From Deltaproteobacteria bacterium (GTDB lineage: Bacteria; Desulfobacterota; Desulfobacteria; Desulfobacterales; ETH-SRB1): 43,236 nucleotides of DNA. The stretch's first letter is position 1. Every line of letters begins with the position of its first letter. Of this stretch, positions 1 to 9,555 are shown in pieces. The stretch is taken from positions 1 to 43,236 of the forward strand of contig JAJSZT010000027.1 of NCBI GenBank assembly GCA_030272815.1. Direction: 5' to 3'. The notes beneath the pieces were generated by a model. That model saw nothing but the letters and a program-made list of their open reading frames with translations. It was not told where the DNA came from and did not search any database. The position numbers and the translations under genes are program-made.

Positions 1-1647
1 AATCGTCGGTGCGGCACGGCAAAGAAGTCCCAGAAGGTGTCTTGTTTGGGCGTCTTGGAGAGGTATGGATAGCCTTGATTGATAGTATTCAACGATATCG
101 CCGGCGTAGTTGCCAGCCAACGCAACAGCCTCTTCGACTGTGGTTTCCGGCGTTCGCTGGAATAGGTTCAACAGGTACGTGAGAATAAGTGGATTTCCTA
201 TGCTGGCATTGTATAAAGCATCACGCTTCAAGCCCGTCGTCGTTTTGTCTATCTTTCCAAGGATTTCATGGACCTCGGGCCGGGTCAAACCCGACACTTC
301 GATTCTGCGATCAGATTGCGGAGGTACAACATTACCGACTTGTGCCGTAATGGTGCCAGGGATCAAAGCCTGTGGTTGTGAGCTTAGAATGATCAGGAAT
401 CCATCTGGTACTTCGTCGGGACTGGGCAATTCTTGGAGCAGGGTATTCTGAAGGTTGATCTCTTGCGATACGTGGTCAAGCCCGTCGATGAGTAGGATTG
501 CCTTATGGCCCTGAATGATGTATTGCTCATTCGCCTTAGACATGTGCTCACGAAGAGCTTCACGTCCTTGAGCAATATCAGAGATTCCCAAGCTGTATCG
601 ATGCGTAAAGAATTTGTCGAGTCTTCCTATGACATCCTGAAAGAATGTCAGTGCCTCGCCGCGGTCCCGATTTCCGTCGGTGTCAGGGAGGAAAGCGTAG
701 TAGGGGATAAAAAATGGGTACTGAGCATTAGAAAGTACGTCTTGGACGAGAGTGGACTTGCCTATACCAGCAGGCCCGACAACAGCAATATAGCCGCCCC
801 CTGTCGTGTCTATCAATTGTTTAAGCTGATCAGCCGATGTTCCGTTTTTCGAGTAGGGAATTTTAGGAAGAGGGAATCTTTGAATCATCCCTGAACGATT
901 GCCCCTGAACCCTATCGCGGATAGCAAAAAGAAGCGGTCAATGAAGTCACTATGGGGGTTGTTCGTAAGCCATGTTGCGATGGCTTTATGCAGGTCCTCG
1001 AACTGCTTCTTGTAGTGCCGCCAGTCCTGTGAGTCCGGTCCACTTCCGGGCGGCTCAGGATATCCGAGGGAGAAATTACAGGAATTGACGAACTCTGAAA
1101 AATTGGCGCCAGTTAGGCATACGTGTTCGGAGATCTTTGACCATACGTCAGTAACCTGAGCAGAGTCATGGGATGTGGGCCCAGAGGACCAGTGGTCTCT
1201 CACAAATTCAGCGACGCTTAATGTAGAAATGAGTTGCGCGTGATGTTTCTCAGGTGAGGGCGGCCGATTTGACTGGAGTCGGACAGAAACAGCTTTGCCA
1301 GGCCATCGGTCCTTGAGACGCTGGTATCCGTCCGCTAATTCTTTAAGCAGACCATTCGCGCCCATGAGTTCTCCCCAGTTGAGTGGGGTGGCTTCACGGC
1401 TCCATTTGATTGAATTCCCCTCGACCTTCTTTCCCCAAACCAGGACGAAATCGTCTACGCGTCCGGCATCAAGGTCTGCGAGGCGTACACCCTCAAAAAG
1501 GGTACTCCTTTCCCGAAGGTCTTTTCTCAGAAGATTGAGAATACGTTCTGTGGCGATTTTGTCCTGATAGCCATAACCCCAACGAGCGCGGCGTTCTCCC
1601 ATCGCCGGAGGTTCCTGTGGCTGAGACTGAGGAGGAACTTGACTCAT
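1..1647 (-). CDS. Partial Avs-like STAND NTPase with N-terminal nuclease-like domain (3' end outside window)
   Basis: Reading the minus strand from ATG at 1647 gives 549 codons without a stop up to the window edge, so the C-terminus is missing. Residues about 20-130 (WGYGYQDKIATERIL, then DDFVLV, then SIKWS, then SVRLQSNRPP) resemble the Cap4/DUF4297 dsDNA-endonuclease pattern, but the usual QxK motif would read SxK. Residues 291-299 are a Walker A (GPAGIGKST) and 384-393 a Walker B (ILLIDGLDHV), followed by a sensor-like strand (FLIILSSQ, 418-425), typical of STAND/NACHT switches. In known Avs proteins a C-terminal repeat sensor recognises phage proteins and activates the N-terminal effector; that sensor would lie outside this window. 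A plausible ribosome site (AGGAG) sits 9 nt before the ATG. NTPase identity is firm; the nuclease fold and defence role are inference, supported by the neighbouring defence cassette. Confidence 0.72.
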   Translation of the reverse strand, partial: MSQVPPQSQPQEPPAMGERRARWGYGYQDKIATERILNLLRKDLRERSTLFEGVRLADLDAGRVDDFVLVWGKKVEGNSIKWSREATPLNWGELMGANGLLKELADGYQRLKDRWPGKAVSVRLQSNRPPSPEKHHAQLISTLSVAEFVRDHWSSGPTSHDSAQVTDVWSKISEHVCLTGANFSEFVNSCNFSLGYPEPPGSGPDSQDWRHYKKQFEDLHKAIATWLTNNPHSDFIDRFFLLSAIGFRGNRSGMIQRFPLPKIPYSKNGTSADQLKQLIDTTGGGYIAVVGPAGIGKSTLVQDVLSNAQYPFFIPYYAFLPDTDGNRDRGEALTFFQDVIGRLDKFFTHRYSLGISDIAQGREALREHMSKANEQYIIQGHKAILLIDGLDHVSQEINLQNTLLQELPSPDEVPDGFLIILSSQPQALIPGTITAQVGNVVPPQSDRRIEVSGLTRPEVHEILGKIDKTTTGLKRDALYNASIGNPLILTYLLNLFQRTPETTVEEAVALAGNYAGDIVEYYQSRLSIPLQDAQTRHLLGLLCRAAPTI

Positions 1648-2036
1648 ACTCTAACGCTCCTGTCACGAAACCAAAGACTACCTTTCAAATCGTTCTTCTC
1701 GATCAGTGCGGGGCACTTCACGTAACTTACCTCCAGGACGTTGTACTCAACGCACCCGAAATTGGGCATTGAAAAACAGCATATCAGAGTCCAAGCGCCT
1801 GCCATTCGTTTTTTTTACCGAGTCAACACATTTTCAAAGAATTTTGAATGTACCAGCTAAAGATGCCTGCCGCCTCTCAACTCAACCATACTTATAAGGC
1901 TACTTGACATCTTGCATCTGATCAAATTTTGTTATTTTTTCCACCGCCGAACCAGTTAGTATATAGTTTCCGTCTAATATCAAATTTAAAACCACTTGAC
2001 GAGTAAATATTGATTTTTTATAATTTATGCGTTTTT
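1648..2036. other. Intergenic gap between NTPase gene and small ORF
   Basis: This gap of 389 bases is AT-rich and holds no convincing ORF. It should contain the leftward promoter of the NTPase gene, but no clear -35/-10 pair was found on that strand. The only strong promoter match points right (1996-2024, listed separately). Confidence 0.5.
1996..2024 (+). promoter_or_regulatory. Candidate sigma70 promoter facing against the defence operon
   Basis: TTGACG (1996-2001), a 17-bp spacer and a perfect TATAAT (2019-2024) form a near-consensus promoter on the plus strand. Transcription would start near 2031 and run antisense into the 76-codon gene and the helicase gene. The surrounding DNA is AT-rich, so a chance match is possible. 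Confidence 0.4.
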
Positions 2037-2267
2037 TTAAAACAACTTCATTTGTTCTGATGCATCGGCTTTTTGTTTCTTTTTGCTTTTTCCTTTTGCA
2101 TGAAGGCCGGCTTTCACTTCCTGTTCATGGATTCCGTGGTTTAGTTTTAACAGGCGCTTTAGGACTTCTTTTCTGGCATCTGGTGAGATTGGCCGTAAGG
2201 AATATATAACGTCTATGCTTTTATGCTTTGCATGACGGTTTCCCGCATTGGGTGACCTGATCTGCAT
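2037..2267 (-). CDS. Small basic protein at the end of the defence operon
   Basis: This 76-residue ORF begins 13 nt after the stop codon of the PLD/SNF2 helicase gene on the same strand, as expected for the last cistron of that operon. The product is rich in Lys, Arg and His, with a Lys-rich stretch (KGKSKKKQK) before an acidic-hydrophobic tail ending MKLF. No family was recognised and no signal peptide or membrane segment is visible. The ribosome site is weak (TAGCACTTTGCA before the ATG), so translation may depend on coupling to the upstream gene. The reverse strand also has an ORF here, with a less plausible hydrophobic composition. A nucleic-acid-binding accessory protein is possible, but this is only an inference from charge and position. 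Confidence 0.45.
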   Translation of the reverse strand: MQIRSPNAGNRHAKHKSIDVIYSLRPISPDARKEVLKRLLKLNHGIHEQEVKAGLHAKGKSKKKQKADASEQMKLF

Positions 2268-2280
2268 TGCAAAGTGCTAT

Positions 2281-4992
2281 CTACCATTCATCTAATAGAA
2301 TTTTTCTTTTCTCATCAGCATTGAGAACATTCGAACATGAATCCCAGTCTATTTCGGTTATCTGGTTGTATCTTTCATCAAAGGGGTGTTTCGGTTTAAC
2401 CGAGTCTATCAACTTCTTTGCATTTTCTATTTCACCATTGGTGATATCTATCCAAACATCCTCTAATACGTCTGGAATTTGGCCAAAAAGATCATAAATA
2501 TCCTCTAAACGATCCGACAGCAACTCGTGAACGCGATCTTCAACAGAATCACGATATCTCATATTATAAACATACACTTCATCTCGTATCTGGCCTATTC
2601 GTTGAATACGCCCTTTTCTCTGCTCAAGACGAGTTGGATTCCAGGGCAAGTCAAGATTGATAAGAGTTCCTAACCTCTGAAGGTTCAATCCTTCGCTGGC
2701 TGCATCTGTTCCAAGCAGGAGACGCAACTGCCCTTGTCGAACTTTTTCTTTCAGATCATCTCTTGACACTCTTTTATACTCACCGGACAGGATAATACCT
2801 GAATTATTACCTCCTGCATAAATACCAACTGGTTCATGAGGGAAATCATCGGAAAGCTGGTTTGCCAGCCACCAGATAGAGTCAAAGTATTGTGAAAACA
2901 CAATGCATCCGAATTCAAGCCAGTTCTTGTCAACTATATATTCTACAACCTTCTGATATTTAGGATCGCGCTCTTGATTGCTTTCAAGGGCTTTTAGACA
3001 TCGCTCCAGAAGAGACCGTTCAGCTCCGCTCAGATCTTTCATATTACTATTTTCATTTTTGACAATCCGGTAATCATCATCTTCCTCAAAAAGCGACATA
3101 TCAATAATGCAGGATTCGTTGCCCCACTCATTCAGCATCTTTTCAGTGGTCTGTCTGCCGGCATATATAGTGCTGCCTATTCTTCTTAATAAAAGTGTTT
3201 TTAGGAAACCAGCCCCTTTTACTCTTTGCCCGAGAAGCGAACAAAATTCTTCTGCATCATTATAAGCATCCTGTAAATAAGGCGGCAGAGGAAGTGAATC
3301 TGTACTGTCTTCGCCAAACAACTTTACTTTAACCGGTTTGAGATAGGGCTCACCGGTTGATGGATCAATAGTTTGTTCAAGAAAATTGCGTGTTCGCCTG
3401 ACAATGTGGCGGATAAACGGATTATATTTTCTTCCAAATTCCGGCATTACACTTTTTAAGCGGGTAATTTCAGTGGGCCGTAAATAATCAAGGCTGTCGC
3501 CATCAGCAACAAAGTCTTTGCTCTTCAACCCTAAATTTCTTCTAAAGTTCCTGAAAACAATGCCTTCGACTTCCGGAGGCATCGGGTTTCTAAGCCATCG
3601 CCAGGCTTCTCCGAGTTCATCGGGTATTTCAGAATCTCCCATGATAACAGGTATTGCTTTATGCGGTTTTTGCCACTCCGACCATTTAGTGCCCAATACC
3701 TGATCATTGCCCTCTGCAAGAATTTTTAAAAGATCCCATGCTTCAATCGGGTGAAGCTGAACAGGTGTTGCAGTGGCCAGAAGCATGCTTTTTGTCCTCG
3801 GGCTTATCTCCCATAAAAACCGCATCAGATTGTTTGGCTCAGCCCGTTCAAAAACGCTTTGATCGCTTATTTTCCTGCGCCTTGCCCGGTGTGCTTCATC
3901 AATGACAATGCATTCAAATTTCATAGATTTCAGGTATTCCATAGTTTCAGAACCCGAAGTTATAAGCCCCTGGGATATAATACCGATCTTGCGCGGACAT
4001 TTTTTTATGGATTCAATTCCTTTTGAAGGATGGATAATGCCCTGCTCGTCAATCCAGTCTTTTCCATTCCATACGGCAGAAGGTATTCCCAGAAGGTTTC
4101 GCAATTCATCCTGCCATTGAATCAAAAGTTGTTTCGGAGCGATTATTAGAACAGGCTTTTCACCATGTAATGCCATCAGCATGGCGCTTAGTGCGAGCTG
4201 AACAGTTTTCCCCAGCCCGACCTGGTCTGCCAGGACAAATCTTGCACCTTCATTCAGATGGGCGTCATAGGCAAGTTTTATAAAGAATTTCTGATGTGCC
4301 CAAAGCCCATATTCTCTGCGGTAAACAGGTGTTTCGATTACACCGGAAGCCGGGTCGCTTTCAGGATTATCCTTCCAGGAATCTATGGATATTTCGATTC
4401 GATGGGCAAGACGTTTAATGTCTCGGATAACAAAATCACTTAAGGAAATGGCCAGTGGGTGAAACCACAGGGCATCAAATTCATCCTGCACCCACTTTAC
4501 CGCTTCGATGGAATCATCTTCCCATACTAATTCGTAATTCAGTTTCCAGGCAGAAAGGCTTTCGTTGGTGCTTCCCATAAAACAGGTTTGACTTCCGTCA
4601 TTATATTGAATAACACCGGCCTTACCATGGATCAGCCCAAAAGCCTCATCAGGAAGAACCCTGATTTCAAGTTTACCGCTTTTGATAAACTGATATAAAC
4701 GGCTGAAACGATCTTTTGAAGACTCGCCGAGTTTTTCAGGATTTCCTTCACACCATGATCTGCGCATAGCCTGTTGAGCTGCTTTGGCTGTTTTTACATC
4801 TTCAGAATCAATATCGGAATTACAGACCACACGGACATTGCCATCCATATTCTCAAGTTTTTCCCCGGCAACCTCCAACATGGATGAACGAAAGTATCCG
4901 GCAATACGGTCGTAGGAAACAGCGCCTTTCAAGCGGTCGTTTATAAAGGATGCATCAAGTTTCTGGAGGCGTGATGAAAAACGCCTTATCAT
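2281..4992 (-). CDS. PLD-nuclease / SNF2-family helicase fusion
   Basis: The 903-residue product has an N-terminal phospholipase D-like nuclease domain (residues 1-180) with an HxK motif at His122 and Lys124 (IHGKAG) and Asn143 in STNES. A SNF2-type helicase follows: motif I around 255-263 (ADQVGLGKT), DEAH at 365-368, motif III ATATP, and C-terminal motifs DAASEGLNLQ and QRKGRIQRIGQ (791-801). Such fusions occur with DUF499, DUF1156 and DUF3780 genes in predicted phage-defence cassettes. The single HKD-like motif suggests that the nuclease acts as a dimer, as in other one-motif PLD enzymes. The ATG at 4992 has a good ribosome site (AGGGAG). It is the fifth gene of the leftward operon and is separated from the AlbA gene by 169 bases carrying repeats. 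Family assignment is strong; substrate and role are inferred. Confidence 0.88.
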   Translation of the reverse strand: MIRRFSSRLQKLDASFINDRLKGAVSYDRIAGYFRSSMLEVAGEKLENMDGNVRVVCNSDIDSEDVKTAKAAQQAMRRSWCEGNPEKLGESSKDRFSRLYQFIKSGKLEIRVLPDEAFGLIHGKAGVIQYNDGSQTCFMGSTNESLSAWKLNYELVWEDDSIEAVKWVQDEFDALWFHPLAISLSDFVIRDIKRLAHRIEISIDSWKDNPESDPASGVIETPVYRREYGLWAHQKFFIKLAYDAHLNEGARFVLADQVGLGKTVQLALSAMLMALHGEKPVLIIAPKQLLIQWQDELRNLLGIPSAVWNGKDWIDEQGIIHPSKGIESIKKCPRKIGIISQGLITSGSETMEYLKSMKFECIVIDEAHRARRRKISDQSVFERAEPNNLMRFLWEISPRTKSMLLATATPVQLHPIEAWDLLKILAEGNDQVLGTKWSEWQKPHKAIPVIMGDSEIPDELGEAWRWLRNPMPPEVEGIVFRNFRRNLGLKSKDFVADGDSLDYLRPTEITRLKSVMPEFGRKYNPFIRHIVRRTRNFLEQTIDPSTGEPYLKPVKVKLFGEDSTDSLPLPPYLQDAYNDAEEFCSLLGQRVKGAGFLKTLLLRRIGSTIYAGRQTTEKMLNEWGNESCIIDMSLFEEDDDYRIVKNENSNMKDLSGAERSLLERCLKALESNQERDPKYQKVVEYIVDKNWLEFGCIVFSQYFDSIWWLANQLSDDFPHEPVGIYAGGNNSGIILSGEYKRVSRDDLKEKVRQGQLRLLLGTDAASEGLNLQRLGTLINLDLPWNPTRLEQRKGRIQRIGQIRDEVYVYNMRYRDSVEDRVHELLSDRLEDIYDLFGQIPDVLEDVWIDITNGEIENAKKLIDSVKPKHPFDERYNQITEIDWDSCSNVLNADEKRKILLDEW

Positions 4993-5013
4993 GATTCTTT
5001 CTCCCTGTTTTTT

Positions 5014-5057
5014 CTTTCAGTCACATAAGAATCTACTTTCAGTCACATAAGAATCTA
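5014..5057. repeat. Two tandem 22-bp repeats upstream of the helicase gene
   Basis: Two identical 22-bp units lie head to tail at 5014-5035 and 5036-5057, just upstream of the helicase ribosome site. Each contains CAGTCACAT (ATGTGACTG on the coding strand). The same 9-mer recurs at 5137-5145 and 5148-5156, so four copies fall in the 169-bp gap. Possible roles are an operator, a protein-binding RNA site, or a recent slippage duplication. Confidence 0.85.
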
Positions 5058-5161
5058 ATTGTTTGTTATTTAATTTACAATTATATCTATATGTTAAATG
5101 CAAACAAGCTAATTAATCTGCTTTCACGTTATGCTCCAGTCACATGCCAGTCACATAAAAT

Positions 5162-6619
5162 TTATGCCCAAAAAGGAACATATTTAAACTGTTTTTTTGA
5201 CAAATTTTCAGGATCGTGCCGTTTAATCAAATTTTTCTCAAGTGTATCTGCAATAATTCTTGAAGCCATTGAATAATTCTTTTTTGCTATCGAAAATCGT
5301 TCTCGCAATGATGTATTTGTCAGAAAATTATTTGAAACGTATCGTAAACAAGTATGCTGGTAACAGGCCCTGATGCGGTCAGATTTATCCATTTTTGCAA
5401 AATCTTTATGTGCATATAAAATGGCTTTTGTGTGATTAGAAGTAACGGTAAATTCCGGAGCAGGAAGCTGAAAAAGTTCCACCTGAAAAATTACTTTATC
5501 AATTCCGCTGCCTCTTTCTTCACAAATATTTATTCTTCTCATAAATGAAGCTAAAGCTTCATTCCTTGACTGCGGTGGTTCGTCAATAAAACGTAAGGTG
5601 TCAATTAAAGGAATACCAGGGTTGGTTATTTCTATCCGGTCAGAAAAAATCTCAACCATGGGGCCTGTACCCCTGAGAGTGAAATCCTGGTGGATAACGG
5701 CATTGGCAACCAGTTCACGAATCGCTATTTCAGGATACATGCGGACACTTTTCCGCAGTGCATGATCGATAAATTCATTTTCCGGCAAAAGGTTGTTTAT
5801 AAAAGATATCGCACCTTCAAAGCCTGGACCATAACCTTTAACCACGGATTGTTCCCTGATTGTTTCAACACGATTTGAATTTTTGTAAACAATTACACGA
5901 ATTAATTTACGAGATATCCGCTCAAATGAATTCAAATCCCTGGCAAACATAACCCCGCCAAGATTTGTTATATCAAATAGCCCACCATCCTTTCTAATTA
6001 TCATTTTTTCAGACGATAATTTTTCTAAAATACCTTCTTTATTGTCAGGCAACGGTTGATTGGTCAGATCAAAATAGGCTGGATAATCCAGCAGCTTCAG
6101 GACTTCATCTGAAGTTGCATTTTGTTTTGCCACCTGCAATTCAAATGGAGTGCGCTCAAACAAATTCCATAGTTGCCTTTCTTTTTCAGGAAATTCCTTT
6201 AATGCTTTTTTGTAGCTTCCAATTCTGACGTACTCAATCCCCTTAAAGCTTACTGGACGATGGCTCGCGCATGGAATTTCAAAGATCACAATCGCTTTTT
6301 CATTATATGTGAATTCATAAATTTTAAAATCGATTCGAGGTGAAAGATGCATTGCAAGCCAACTTTCAAGTTCCTGGTTTCCTTTTTTAGCTTGACGAGG
6401 TTTAAATGCAGTGCCGGATATAATATGCGATGCATCCTCTATGCCCCAAACAATATATCCAAAATGCTTCTCATTGATCGCAGCCGAATTTGACAGTGCA
6501 GATAAGTATTCACCAATAGATTGAGGATCTGCAAAATTACATTTAAATTCAAGCCATTCCGTTTCGTGCGGCATGGCGATAAATTCCCGGACAAGACTTC
6601 TTACGTATTGAATATTCAC
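5162..6619 (-). CDS. AlbA_2/Schlafen-domain ATP-binding protein (RecG-like regulator family)
   Basis: The 485-residue product starts with an AlbA_2 (Schlafen-type) domain, residues about 15-140, with ETEWLEFK and the FGYIVWGIED strand. A C-terminal GHKL-type HATPase_c_4 domain follows at about 285-400 (IRELVANAVIHQDF, then EIFSDRIEITNPG, then EERGSGIDKV). The tail is probably winged-helix-like (about 420-485, SLRERFSIAKKNYS). Proteins of this layout are usually annotated as ATP-binding transcriptional regulators, and AlbA_2 domains also occur in defence effectors. The start is GTG at 6619, only 2 nt after the methylase stop, so translation is coupled. Its place inside the DUF499/DUF1156 operon suggests that it regulates or takes part in the system. 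The family call is good; the role is inference. Confidence 0.8.
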   Translation of the reverse strand: MNIQYVRSLVREFIAMPHETEWLEFKCNFADPQSIGEYLSALSNSAAINEKHFGYIVWGIEDASHIISGTAFKPRQAKKGNQELESWLAMHLSPRIDFKIYEFTYNEKAIVIFEIPCASHRPVSFKGIEYVRIGSYKKALKEFPEKERQLWNLFERTPFELQVAKQNATSDEVLKLLDYPAYFDLTNQPLPDNKEGILEKLSSEKMIIRKDGGLFDITNLGGVMFARDLNSFERISRKLIRVIVYKNSNRVETIREQSVVKGYGPGFEGAISFINNLLPENEFIDHALRKSVRMYPEIAIRELVANAVIHQDFTLRGTGPMVEIFSDRIEITNPGIPLIDTLRFIDEPPQSRNEALASFMRRINICEERGSGIDKVIFQVELFQLPAPEFTVTSNHTKAILYAHKDFAKMDKSDRIRACYQHTCLRYVSNNFLTNTSLRERFSIAKKNYSMASRIIADTLEKNLIKRHDPENLSKKQFKYVPFWA

Positions 6620-6621
6620 GC

Positions 6622-9546
6622 TTACAACTTACCTCCATGGTCGTTTTCTACTGCTCCGGCAAGACGCAGGGCTGCGTCTGCGTCTTTTTCCCAATGGGTC
6701 ATATGGGGGATGTGATTCAATTTTGATAAATATTTCAGTACTGCGATAATTGATTTGCGCTGGTTCCAGTATTCTTTGATCTCGGTATGCAGCCAGTTCA
6801 ATCCTTCGCGAGCATCTTCCGTGCGAACGGTTTCATGTATGGCAAAAAGCATATTTCTAGTAAGTGATCCGGAAAAACCTGTTCCGCCTAAACCTGCTTT
6901 TTTGAACTCTGTTCCTGTTTTAAATCTAACTGCATTGGCCTTTGTGCCGGCAAACATAAACCTATAATCACGGACACCAAAACCCCTGGCCAGTTCCTGA
7001 TATGCCCCTGATCTTGCCTCCATATGTTTTTCCAGCTCCAGCCCTTTCAAATAGAGCCTTTCCGGCGCTGAAATGTTTTTCCAGTACCGGCGGTCGATTC
7101 CTGAGGGAACAAGATGATCTGATGCAATTTCAACAGCCCGGTCAATGACCTTTTCAAATGCTGTTTTTTCGCCCGCCTCCCGCTGCCTGAAAAGCTCATG
7201 CCGAATATCCCGGCCTTCAATATCACCATACTGTGTCAATACTCTTAAAGCAGCCGCGTAAGCCGCAAGCTGGTAATCGGTATCCGCAAAATTGGGCTCA
7301 TCCTTGTCATCCAGTTCCATCATGTAATCAAGCTGTTGTCGAACTTCGTCTTCGATTTCAGGATAGATTTCATCAAGAAAGGCCATTTTGTTGGACAAGC
7401 GTTTGCGAAGGATAAGGAGTACTGTTCCCTGAACATAGTTGCCTTTTTTAAGCCCGGATGATGTTTCTGTGGCAATTGTCCAGGCCGCGGTTACTTTAAG
7501 TCCCGCCGCCCATAAAATCATGGCAAGGTCTGCCCAGACTGATGAGTCCTGATGGGTAAACTGCACCATCTGTAGCCCATTGTCCGGCATATGGTTTGTA
7601 AGATTTTTATAGATTTCAACCATGGCGCGTTTGAAATCTTCGCCAGAGCCTTGGACAGCCAAAGCTTTTCTGGTGTCCGTGTACCAGTCGGGAAAAGTCT
7701 TTGGGAGATGTTTTTCATACCAGGCAAGAAAAAATTCGGTCAGCTCATGGTAATTAATTGCGTCTGCATAAGGAGGGTCAGTAATCCATAGATCATTCTT
7801 CTTTACTTCTAATTTAGCATCTAATGTAGATATGTTATGATTTCCTTTAATAAAATAACATTGAAATGCTGTTGGAGACTCCCAAGTACCTTTTAGTTTA
7901 GGAAGTGGGCGTGTAGAATAATTAAACAAAGTATTAAGTGCTTGATTAACAAATGTTTGATTACCTTTCTGGTTTGTTGCATGTTGCATCCATGCACATA
8001 GTTTTGAGTTCCAATCAACTATTTTTGCAACACCTAAAAATGATGATACTTTTTCATAAATATGTGCATTATGTGCCTTAGAAAAAAGCAACCCATTTAC
8101 CAGCAACTGCCTCGGATTAAAAAGATGATGCCAGTGAGTCCATCCGCGTGTTCTGATAGGTTCTTCTGTTTTAACCCCACCCCGTTCAATCTTCCGACTC
8201 GGTATATACCCCTTCTCCTGCCACTCGGCAAACCGCTCTCGCAACAGTTTCAGCACCTGCTTCTCACGTTTTATATCATCTTCTGTTACGGAGCAGTAAT
8301 GTTTTCTTGTCTTTTCAACAAGATTGCCCTGCCTGTTTTTCTCAAGATACGTCTCCACCCACCTTACGCAGTATAGCCGCTCCTGAAACACATCAGCCGG
8401 TCTGGGCACAAAATCGTCATTTTCCCAGAGTCTCAGGCCATATATGGTTTTGCCGTCTATATTCCGGTCTCCACGAATCCCTGAAATGGAAAATTCCTCA
8501 CCTGTCTCAGGGCAGACCATCCTGCTGTTGCGAACTGTCCCTTGTTTTGCTTTGGCCATGGTCTCTTTATCTGCGCCCGTGACTATTTCCATGTCATATT
8601 TTTTTTCAGCGTCATTTTTTTTCAGTACAGCGCAGACATTGTATTTTTCGCTGATAATCCAGGAAGGGGCAAGCGGCAGCATCAGCCCTGTCGCCGGGCA
8701 CCTGGTTTTAACACAATAAAGGTATGCATCTGCACGCCAGCCTTTGTCGTTGTGTTCAATCCCCCATCTTGTGATCTGTTTGTCAGCAGCTTCGTATGCT
8801 TTTTTTTGAGCCTCCTGAACCTGTTTCTGTATTTTTTCTCCGCCTCCGATCAGATGAATTGAAGCCCATGTAAGCATAGCCGCAACCGGATTAAGATCAG
8901 AGCCGAACGGCTCACACCCAAGCCGCGCAGCCTCAAATGGGATGGAACCTCCCCCGCAAAAACAGTCCCCGACTTTTGGTGTATGGCCGAATCTTCTTTT
9001 CCCAAGCTCTGTTACCAGGTCCTGAATGTTTTTTGCGTCTGTCCCAAGATGTGTATTTATCTCCAGCCAGGCTTCTTCACCCGGGCCGTCGATCTGTTCC
9101 GGCCGGACGCAGTATGTAAGCTTTTCATCATATGAAACCTGACCAAATACTTTGCGAAGAACCTGTTCTTTTTCTTCAGGACTAAGCCCTGTTGACCAGG
9201 TATGTTTTAAATTGCCTTCTTTATCAGCTATAAGTTCATTCCATTCTTCTTCTGAAAGGTTGGCCTGAATAACTCCGGCGGGAATTGATTTTGACCGGCG
9301 CAGCCACAGGCCGTCATCATCCATGGTGAGAATCTTTATAAAAATATCCTGATCTTTTTTTGGGTTATCAGACACTGGCATGAGCATTCCGATTATAGAT
9401 GCTCTAATCAGAATTAACGGTTTTCGTCCCCACCACTTACCAAGACCTGTGAGAGTCTGCCCGAGATTAGCTTTTCTTTCTTTATAACTTTCTTTTGAAA
9501 CCCTTGAGACTGGAAACTGTTCCTCAATAAAAACCCGCTCGTTCAT
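6622..9546 (-). CDS. DUF1156 adenine-specific DNA methyltransferase
   Basis: The 974-residue product opens with the DUF1156 signature (KWWGRKPLILIRAS, about 37-50). S-adenosylmethionine motif I (DCFCGGGSIPFEAARLG) lies near residues 190-207, and a DPPY catalytic motif at 590-593 marks an amino (N6-adenine class) methyltransferase. Cysteine pairs in YCVKTRCP and MVCPETGEEF suggest the zinc-ribbon insertion known for COG1743 proteins. It lies 9 nt after the DUF3780 gene and 2 nt before the AlbA gene. In comparable cassettes the methylase is thought to mark host DNA while the helicase/ATPase components restrict unmarked DNA. That division of labour is inference here. Confidence 0.9.
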   Translation of the reverse strand: MNERVFIEEQFPVSRVSKESYKERKANLGQTLTGLGKWWGRKPLILIRASIIGMLMPVSDNPKKDQDIFIKILTMDDDGLWLRRSKSIPAGVIQANLSEEEWNELIADKEGNLKHTWSTGLSPEEKEQVLRKVFGQVSYDEKLTYCVRPEQIDGPGEEAWLEINTHLGTDAKNIQDLVTELGKRRFGHTPKVGDCFCGGGSIPFEAARLGCEPFGSDLNPVAAMLTWASIHLIGGGEKIQKQVQEAQKKAYEAADKQITRWGIEHNDKGWRADAYLYCVKTRCPATGLMLPLAPSWIISEKYNVCAVLKKNDAEKKYDMEIVTGADKETMAKAKQGTVRNSRMVCPETGEEFSISGIRGDRNIDGKTIYGLRLWENDDFVPRPADVFQERLYCVRWVETYLEKNRQGNLVEKTRKHYCSVTEDDIKREKQVLKLLRERFAEWQEKGYIPSRKIERGGVKTEEPIRTRGWTHWHHLFNPRQLLVNGLLFSKAHNAHIYEKVSSFLGVAKIVDWNSKLCAWMQHATNQKGNQTFVNQALNTLFNYSTRPLPKLKGTWESPTAFQCYFIKGNHNISTLDAKLEVKKNDLWITDPPYADAINYHELTEFFLAWYEKHLPKTFPDWYTDTRKALAVQGSGEDFKRAMVEIYKNLTNHMPDNGLQMVQFTHQDSSVWADLAMILWAAGLKVTAAWTIATETSSGLKKGNYVQGTVLLILRKRLSNKMAFLDEIYPEIEDEVRQQLDYMMELDDKDEPNFADTDYQLAAYAAALRVLTQYGDIEGRDIRHELFRQREAGEKTAFEKVIDRAVEIASDHLVPSGIDRRYWKNISAPERLYLKGLELEKHMEARSGAYQELARGFGVRDYRFMFAGTKANAVRFKTGTEFKKAGLGGTGFSGSLTRNMLFAIHETVRTEDAREGLNWLHTEIKEYWNQRKSIIAVLKYLSKLNHIPHMTHWEKDADAALRLAGAVENDHGGKL

Positions 9547-9555
9547 AGATATTCC

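Noticed and set aside
2027-2209. 60-codon rightward ORF just after the strong promoter match
   Set aside because: Its ATG would lie before the expected transcription start, and it is antisense to the more plausible 76-codon gene.
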